DNA of 6,036 nucleotides, from assembly GCA_002431865.1 (NCBI GenBank), contig DJEI01000008.1, forward strand, positions 1 to 6,036. The letters are read 5' to 3'. Below the pieces are notes generated by a model, which searched no databases, was not told the DNA's origin, and was given only the letters and a program-made list of their open reading frames with translations. This stretch comes from Lachnospiraceae bacterium UBA5902 (GTDB lineage: Bacteria; Bacillota; Clostridia; Lachnospirales; Lachnospiraceae). The position numbers and the translations under genes were made by a program. This document shows, one piece after another, positions 1 through 3,247 of this stretch (position 1 is the stretch's first letter; each line of letters begins with the position of its first letter).

Positions 1-302
1 TCTCCAAATGATTTGTACAGGCAGGCATAACCAAGTACTTTGTACAATGTGTCAATGGATAACTGGTCACCGGGACCTTTGTACTCGATGATATTATGTT
101 TCCGCATAATTTTTCCAATCTCATTATGCAGATGCGTTGCAGGATTCTTCAAATGCAGAATCAATAGATCAATGCGTAGCGGTTCCTTGCTCAGATAATG
201 CTCTGGCTCAAACGTTAACTCTTCGATATTTTCCCGTAATTCCAATTCGGCGGCAGCCTGAAAGGCTGTATGCCAATGGATATAGTTTTGATTTGTACTC
301 AA
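1..302 (-). CDS. PD-(D/E)XK-like protein of unknown function, N-terminal part (runs off the left edge)
   Basis: The minus strand is open for 100 codons from a TTG at 302 to the window edge, so the C-terminus is missing. TTG is chosen because a perfect AGGAGG (314-309, minus sense) lies 6 nt upstream and no ATG or GTG fits as well. The protein begins (M)STNQNYIHWHTAFQAA. A hydrophobic strand carries Asp45 (RIDLLIL), and Glu73 and Lys75 follow in the segment NIIEYKGPGDQLS. This D...ExK pattern, with a basic helix (IGKIMRKH) between, matches a PD-(D/E)XK nuclease-like core. The region after it (LYKVLGYACLYKSFG) also fits a family of clostridial hypothetical proteins that I recall beginning with HWxxAF and containing IEYK. 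Those proteins resemble Rpn/transposase-associated PD-(D/E)XK folds, but their biological role is not established. Nuclease activity is inferred from the motif only. The gene is divergent from the peptidase and appears unrelated to it. Confidence 0.8.
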   Translation of the reverse strand, partial: MSTNQNYIHWHTAFQAAAELELRENIEELTFEPEHYLSKEPLRIDLLILHLKNPATHLHNEIGKIMRKHNIIEYKGPGDQLSIDTLYKVLGYACLYKSFG

Positions 303-318
303 TATATTCCTCCTAAGT

Positions 319-335
319 ATACCATAACAAGGTAT
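319..335. repeat. Short inverted repeat in the leader of the leftward gene
   Basis: ATACC (319-323) and GGTAT (331-335) form an inverted repeat around a 7-nt spacer. It lies between the candidate promoter and the ribosome binding site of the leftward gene, so it could be an operator or a small RNA hairpin. Five-base arms are short enough to arise by chance, so confidence is low. Confidence 0.25.
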
Positions 336-347
336 GAAAATGTGTAA

Positions 348-376
348 ATTATACAAAACAGTAAAAAATTTGCTAA
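348..376 (-). promoter_or_regulatory. Candidate promoter of the leftward PD-(D/E)XK-like gene
   Basis: Read on the minus strand there is a perfect TATAAT (353-348). A 17-nt spacer separates it from TTAGCA (376-371), which matches TTGACA at 4 of 6 positions. Transcription would start near 341 and give a leader of about 40 nt before the TTG start. The spacing and perfect -10 make this a good sigma-A-type candidate, but AT-rich DNA produces such matches by chance. Confidence 0.5.
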
Positions 377-530
377 ATTCAAAAGTAAACGGGTAACAAA
401 ATAAGTAAATAGATATTTGAAATGATAAAAATAAATAGACTGTTACCGAACTACGCCAGAACAACGATTCTCGACAACATAGAAAGGATATCATGAATCA
501 TAGAAAAAAGTAAAGCAATTATTTGTTGCA

Positions 531-567
531 TTTTTACGTTGTATTTCCAAATCTATGATTGTATACT
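531..567 (+). promoter_or_regulatory. Candidate promoter region of the M24 peptidase gene
   Basis: Two overlapping -10 candidates precede the peptidase. TATGAT (554-559) has a 17-nt spacer from a poor TTTTTA (531-536). TATACT (562-567) has a 17-nt spacer from TTGTAT (539-544). The first gives a more reasonable leader length of about 25 nt; the second would start transcription almost at the ribosome binding site. Both -35 elements match consensus at only 3 of 6 positions, so the exact promoter is uncertain. Confidence 0.35.
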
Positions 568-591
568 ACCAGAGTAGGAGGCTTGATAGAG

Positions 592-1704
592 ATGAAGGAA
601 GAACTGGTACAGCTTATTGATAAAAAGGATTTACAGGTACTGATCCTGACGGATGGATATAACATCCATCATTTGTCTGGGTATCGGGGACATACAGGAA
701 TGCTTGTAGCGTTTCAGGGAGAACAGTATATTTTGACAGACAGCCGCTATACAGAGCAGGTAGAACTGGAAGCCCCGGAATTTACCTGTGTGGATATTGG
801 ACGGGACGGATATTCCAAGACGATTGCCGGGATGTTGCAGAAGGCTTTTACTGCAGAGGACGGAGCTGTGCTTCGAATCGGATTTGAGAATAAAGAGATT
901 TCGTATATGCAGTATCAGGCTTTTGTAGATACATTTGCAAAAGAATTGATGGGAATGCAGGTGGAGTTTGTGCCGCTGGAAGATGCAGTTAATGCATATC
1001 GGGAAGTAAAGACAGAGGACGAGATTGCGAAGCTGGCACATGCAGAGCAAATTGGCGATGAGGCGTTTACAGAGATTGTAAGGTTTATCCACGAGAACTG
1101 GAAGGATGGACTGACCGAGCAGCGGGTTGCCTTACAGTTAGAATATGAGATGCGGCTGCGTGGTGCTGAAGGGACAAGCTTTGATACGATTGCGGCAAGT
1201 GGTTCAAACAGCAGTCTGCCACATGCGATGCCACAGCCGAAGCTGCTTGCGGAAGGTGATTTCCTGACGATGGATTTTGGCTGTATGTATCAGGGATATT
1301 GCTCGGATATGACGCGGACGATCCATATTGGAGAAGTGGTAGAACCAGAGCAGAAGAAGGTGTATGATATCGTGCTTCAGGCACAGCTTGCAGCACTTTC
1401 CGTTGTGAAACCGGGCATGGTATGTTCGGATGTCGATAAATGTGCACGTGACATCATCGCAGACGCCGGTTATGGGGATTATTTCGGACATGGACTCGGA
1501 CATAGTGTGGGACTTTTTATTCACGAGGAACCTCGTTTTTCCATGAAATGTGATGCTGTATTGAAGCCGGGTGTTGTGATCACCGTGGAACCGGGTATTT
1601 ATCTGCCGGGCAGATTTGGTGTGCGGATCGAAGATATGATCGTGGTGACGAAAGAGGGATACCGGAATTTGGCATCGTCCCCGAAAGAACTGATTTGTGT
1701 ATAA
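592..1704 (+). CDS. M24-family Xaa-Pro aminopeptidase/dipeptidase (creatinase fold), cytoplasmic
   Basis: This predicted dinuclear metallopeptidase should cleave peptides next to proline, in intracellular peptide turnover. The start is ATG 592 (MKEELVQLIDKK) because AGGAGG at 576-581 sits 10 nt upstream. An in-frame TTG at 559 lies upstream of that ribosome binding site and overlaps promoter candidates. The product is 370 aa, close to the usual 350-370 aa for Firmicute YqhT/PapA-type enzymes. Residues 1 to about 130 form the creatinase N-domain (GYNIHHLSGYRG, TDSRYTEQ). The pita-bread catalytic domain follows with all expected residues: His211 (PHAMP), metal ligands Asp228 and Asp239 (MDFG, SDMTRT), His304 and second His311 (HGLGHSVGLFIHEE), Glu333 (VEPGIYLPG) and Glu347 (RIEDM). 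There is no signal peptide. Whether it prefers dipeptides or longer peptides cannot be read from sequence. In many Firmicutes a similar gene precedes efp; here it is followed by the infC operon. No clear terminator follows, so readthrough into the infC leader is possible. Confidence 0.95.
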   Translation: MKEELVQLIDKKDLQVLILTDGYNIHHLSGYRGHTGMLVAFQGEQYILTDSRYTEQVELEAPEFTCVDIGRDGYSKTIAGMLQKAFTAEDGAVLRIGFENKEISYMQYQAFVDTFAKELMGMQVEFVPLEDAVNAYREVKTEDEIAKLAHAEQIGDEAFTEIVRFIHENWKDGLTEQRVALQLEYEMRLRGAEGTSFDTIAASGSNSSLPHAMPQPKLLAEGDFLTMDFGCMYQGYCSDMTRTIHIGEVVEPEQKKVYDIVLQAQLAALSVVKPGMVCSDVDKCARDIIADAGYGDYFGHGLGHSVGLFIHEEPRFSMKCDAVLKPGVVITVEPGIYLPGRFGVRIEDMIVVTKEGYRNLASSPKELICV

Positions 1705-1745
1705 TATTTTTTGCTCAATTTTCCCTCATTTTTTTAGAAAAAGTC

Positions 1746-1774
1746 TTGACAACGATATACTTGCATGCTATAGT
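1746..1774 (+). promoter_or_regulatory. Strong sigma-A-type promoter of the infC-rpmI-rplT operon
   Basis: A perfect TTGACA (1746-1751), a 17-nt spacer and TATAGT (1769-1774, 5 of 6 to consensus) form one of the two best promoters in the window. Transcription should start near 1781, about 226 nt upstream of infC, giving a long leader. The -10 hexamer lies at the centre of a large dyad described separately. Confidence 0.85.
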
Positions 1775-1784
1775 ATGCAAGTAT
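1757..1784. repeat. 28-bp near-perfect dyad centred on the -10 of the infC promoter (operator-like)
   Basis: ATACTTGCAT (1757-1766) and ATGCAAGTAT (1775-1784) are exact 10-base inverted arms. The centre contains CTATAG (1768-1773), itself palindromic, so 13 of 14 position pairs are complementary; only 1767/1774 fails. The dyad runs from the promoter spacer to just past the predicted start site. Most of the left arm is therefore untranscribed from this promoter, and the structure should act on DNA, as in a site for a dimeric regulator. No U-tract follows, so it is not a terminator for upstream readthrough. Confidence 0.75.
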
Positions 1785-1906
1785 GTTGATGAAAGCAGAG
1801 TATCCACTCTCACCTTAGCGCATGGGCGACTCGGGTTATGTAGTAAGAGAATATATAGATTTCTTATTATAACAATGTGTGGATAGTTTGTCTATCCACT
1901 TTTTTT
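1781..1906 (+). ncRNA. infC operon leader RNA with attenuator-like alternative pairing (L20-leader-like)
   Basis: The leader can fold as a three-way junction. P1 pairs TATCCAC (1801-1807) with GTGGATA (1879-1885). P2 lies within 1812-1836 (ACCU with GGGU, plus CGC-AUGG-GCG). P3 pairs 1839-1850 with 1860-1871, 12 pairs including three G-U. GTGGATA is also the 5' arm of the downstream terminator, whose 3' arm repeats TATCCAC, so P1 and the terminator exclude each other. A competing local hairpin is AGAGT-ATCC-ACTCT (1797-1810). In Bacillus subtilis the infC-rpmI-rplT operon is known to be controlled by L20 through transcription attenuation in the leader. That the same ligand acts here is inference from gene order and layout. 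I cannot confirm a match to the Rfam L20 leader family by eye. Confidence 0.65.
1879..1906 (+). terminator. Intrinsic terminator (attenuator) upstream of infC
   Basis: A perfect 8-bp stem, GTGGATAG (1879-1886) with CTATCCAC (1892-1899), encloses a 5-nt loop and is followed at once by seven T (1900-1906). It sits inside the leader, after the promoter and before infC, so it must be conditional for the operon to be expressed. Confidence 0.85.
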
Positions 1907-1923
1907 ATGCAGGAGAAACCATT

Positions 1924-1980
1924 ATGAGCGAAGCGAATAATTTAGGATGGTTTCGACGATATGCCGCCGAACGGATGTGA
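1924..1980 (+). CDS. Possible 18-aa leader peptide between the attenuator and infC
   Basis: An ATG at 1924 has AGGAGA (1911-1916) 7 nt upstream, as good an initiation signal as the other genes here. It opens an 18-codon frame, MSEANNLGWFRRYAAERM, ending at TGA 1978-1980, 26 nt before the infC start and in a different frame. It lies downstream of the terminator, so its translation would occur only on read-through transcripts. It could load ribosomes near the infC start, block structure formation, or couple translation to infC. No known peptide family is recognised. The main reason to doubt it is its short length; the main reason to list it is the well-spaced ribosome binding site. Confidence 0.45.
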   Translation: MSEANNLGWFRRYAAERM

Positions 1981-1996
1981 GGGGGCGATACCCGAG

Positions 1997-2009
1997 GGAG
2001 GTGTATATT
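1997..2009 (+). promoter_or_regulatory. infC ribosome binding site and probable AUU start codon
   Basis: GGAGGTG (1997-2003) is followed by ATT-ATT (2007-2012). ATT at 2007 lies 5 nt after GGAGG and ATT at 2010 lies 8 nt after it. The first in-frame ATG at 2022 lies 20 nt away, too far for normal initiation. No other ribosome binding site lies near that ATG. AUU starts on infC are established in E. coli, where IF-3 discriminates against its own message. Confidence 0.7.
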
Positions 2010-2516
2010 ATTAGCGATTTAATGATTAACGAGCAGATTCGTGACAAAGAGGTACGTGTGGTAAGTGAGACAGGAGAGCAGCTTGGCATCATGTCATCCA
2101 GGGACGCTCAGAAGCTCGCAGATGAGCAGGGTGTTGATCTGATTAAGATTGCACCGACAGCAAAGCCACCTGTTTGCAAGATTATGGACTATGGAAAGTT
2201 CCGTTATGAGCAGACACGCCGCGAGAAGGAAGCAAAGAAAAAGCAGAGAGTCATTGAAATCAAGGAAGTTCGTTTGTCGCCAAACATTGACAACAACGAC
2301 CTGAATACAAAGGCAAATATGGCAAGAAAATTCCTGACTAAGGGAGATAAGGTAAAGGTTACACTTCGTTTCCGTGGCAGAGAGCTTGCACATACAGATA
2401 ATGGTAAAGCGATTTTGAATTCGTTTGCCGAGATGCTTTCAGATGTTGCCGTTGTAGATAAGCCTGCAAAGTTTGAAGGCAGAAGTATGATCATGTTTTT
2501 AGCTGAAAAACGTTAA
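2007..2516 (+). CDS. infC: Translation initiation factor IF-3
   Basis: IF-3 binds the 30S subunit, prevents premature 50S joining and checks start-codon pairing. The N-domain holds MINEQIRDKEVRVV and the conserved KPPVCKIMDYGKFRYEQ segment. A lysine-rich linker (RREKEAKKKQR) follows. The C-domain has IKEVRLSPNID, KVTLRFRGRELAH and the terminal FEGRSMIMFLAEKR. From ATT 2007 the product is 169 aa (MISDLMINEQ...), typical for the family. ATT 2010 (168 aa) fits the ribosome binding site slightly better, and ATG 2022 would give 164 aa but is 20 nt from it. A longer in-frame ATG at 1947 would add an arginine-rich stretch unlike IF-3 and read through the ribosome binding site, so I reject it. First gene of the infC-rpmI-rplT operon; 57 nt separate it from rpmI. 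Its Arg codons are mixed CGN/AGA, unlike the AGA-dominated rpmI and rplT. Confidence 0.96.
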   Translation: MISDLMINEQIRDKEVRVVSETGEQLGIMSSRDAQKLADEQGVDLIKIAPTAKPPVCKIMDYGKFRYEQTRREKEAKKKQRVIEIKEVRLSPNIDNNDLNTKANMARKFLTKGDKVKVTLRFRGRELAHTDNGKAILNSFAEMLSDVAVVDKPAKFEGRSMIMFLAEKR

Positions 2517-2539
2517 ATTCATATAAATTAAGAAATTAC

Positions 2540-2553
2540 CATGCATATGCATG
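2540..2553. repeat. 14-bp perfect palindrome in the infC-rpmI gap
   Basis: CATGCATATGCATG is an exact palindrome 8 nt before the rpmI ribosome binding site. As RNA it could fold into CATGC-ATAT-GCATG, a weak 5-bp hairpin. The T-run after it (2555-2559) is too short and the stem too weak for an efficient terminator. A processing site or minor translational element is possible but unproven. Confidence 0.4.
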
Positions 2554-2573
2554 ATTTTTAAGGAGGAAAAGAA

Positions 2574-2771
2574 ATGCCAAAGTTAAAGACAAAAAGAGCA
2601 GCTGCAAAGCGTTTTAAGAAGACAGGAACCGGTGAGCTTAAGAGAAATAAGGCTTACAAGAGCCACATTCTTACTAAGAAGACTACAAAGAGAAAAAGAA
2701 ATCTTAGAAAAGCAACTATGACTGATTCTACAAACAGCAAAGTTATGAAGAAGATTTTACCATATTTATAG
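2574..2771 (+). CDS. rpmI: 50S ribosomal protein L35
   Basis: The 65-residue, highly basic protein begins [20 protein letters not shown] and ends MKKILPYL, the standard length and signature of L35, a small globular component of the large subunit bound to 23S rRNA. ATG 2574 is fixed by a perfect AGGAGG (2561-2566) 7 nt upstream. It is the second gene of the operon and lies 20 nt before rplT. Arg codons are nearly all AGA, typical of highly expressed genes in this genome type. Full length, with no anomalies. Confidence 0.98.
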   Translation: MPKLKTKRAAAKRFKKTGTGELKRNKAYKSHILTKKTTKRKRNLRKATMTDSTNSKVMKKILPYL

Positions 2772-2791
2772 GATATTAGGAGGAATGAACG

Positions 2792-3148
2792 ATGGCAAGA
2801 ATTAAAGGCGGCGTTGGCGCTAAGAAGAGACATAATAGAACATTGAAGCTCGCTAAGGGATACAAGGGAGCAAGATCAAAGCAGTACAGAGTAGCAAAGC
2901 AGTCAGTGATGAGAGCTTTGACATCTTCTTATGCTGGTAGAAAGCAGAGAAAGAGACAGTTCAGACAGCTCTGGATTGCTCGTATCAATGCAGCAGCAAG
3001 AATGAACGGACTTTCATACAGCAAGCTTATGTATGGTTTGAAGCTTGCAGGTGTAGATCTTAACAGAAAGATGCTTTCTGAGATGGCAATCAGCGATCCA
3101 GAAGGCTTCGCAAAAGTAGTAGAGGTTGCTAAGAGCAAGCTCGCTTAA
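2792..3148 (+). CDS. rplT: 50S ribosomal protein L20
   Basis: The 118-residue basic protein ([20 protein letters not shown]...) has the family's long N-terminal helical extension and the signature [16 protein letters not shown] near residues 53-68. A globular C-domain ends in [10 protein letters not shown]20 binds 23S rRNA early and is needed for 50S assembly. In Bacillus and E. coli it is also the autoregulator of this operon, and the leader at 1781-1906 is the natural candidate target here (inference). The start ATG 2792 has AGGAGG (2778-2783) 8 nt upstream. A closer ATG at 2785 is out of frame and stops within a few codons. It is the last gene of the operon, followed 15 nt later by a strong terminator. 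Confidence 0.98.
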   Translation: MARIKGGVGAKKRHNRTLKLAKGYKGARSKQYRVAKQSVMRALTSSYAGRKQRKRQFRQLWIARINAAARMNGLSYSKLMYGLKLAGVDLNRKMLSEMAISDPEGFAKVVEVAKSKLA

Positions 3149-3163
3149 TAAAAGAATGTATTC

Positions 3164-3196
3164 AAAACCCGTTGTCTTCAGACAGCGGGTTTTGTT
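3164..3196 (+). terminator. Intrinsic terminator of the infC-rpmI-rplT operon
   Basis: AAAACCCG (3164-3171) pairs with CGGGTTTT (3186-3193). The stem continues through one T-G wobble (3172/3185) and TGTC/GACA to a TTCA loop (3177-3180), 13 pairs in all, with a T-rich tail TTTTGTT (3190-3196). The A-rich 5' side makes it partly symmetric, but no gene converges from the right, so one-way use is expected. Confidence 0.92.
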
Positions 3197-3201
3197 ATAA
3201 T
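3172..3201 (+). promoter_or_regulatory. Promoter of the secreted transglutaminase/ChW gene, embedded in the rplT terminator
   Basis: A perfect extended -10, TGTTATAAT (3193-3201), begins in the terminator's T-tract. TTGTCT (3172-3177, 4 of 6 to consensus) lies 18 nt upstream of the hexamer, in the ascending arm and loop of the same hairpin. Transcription would start near 3208, about 40 nt before the ATG at 3248. Confidence 0.65.
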
Positions 3202-3247
3202 AGGGGTATATCAGAACTATTGATTGGGTGAATACAAGGAGCTAAGG

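Noticed and set aside
559..591. TTG start of the peptidase at 559
   Set aside because: The AGGAGG at 576-581 lies downstream of it and serves ATG 592, and the added residues do not resemble the family N-terminus.
1705..1745. Terminator for the M24 peptidase gene
   Set aside because: T-runs are present but there is no preceding stem of useful length.
1695..1886. 63-codon plus-strand ORF
   Set aside because: It overlaps the infC promoter, dyad, leader and attenuator, has no ribosome binding site and no recognisable protein features.
1947..2006. N-terminal extension of IF-3 from ATG 1947
   Set aside because: It would add an Arg-rich segment not found in IF-3 and would translate through the ribosome binding site at 1997-2003. 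ATT starts fit better.
2785..2805. Alternative ATG 2785 for a small ORF before rplT
   Set aside because: It is 1 nt from the ribosome binding site, out of frame and stops after six codons.
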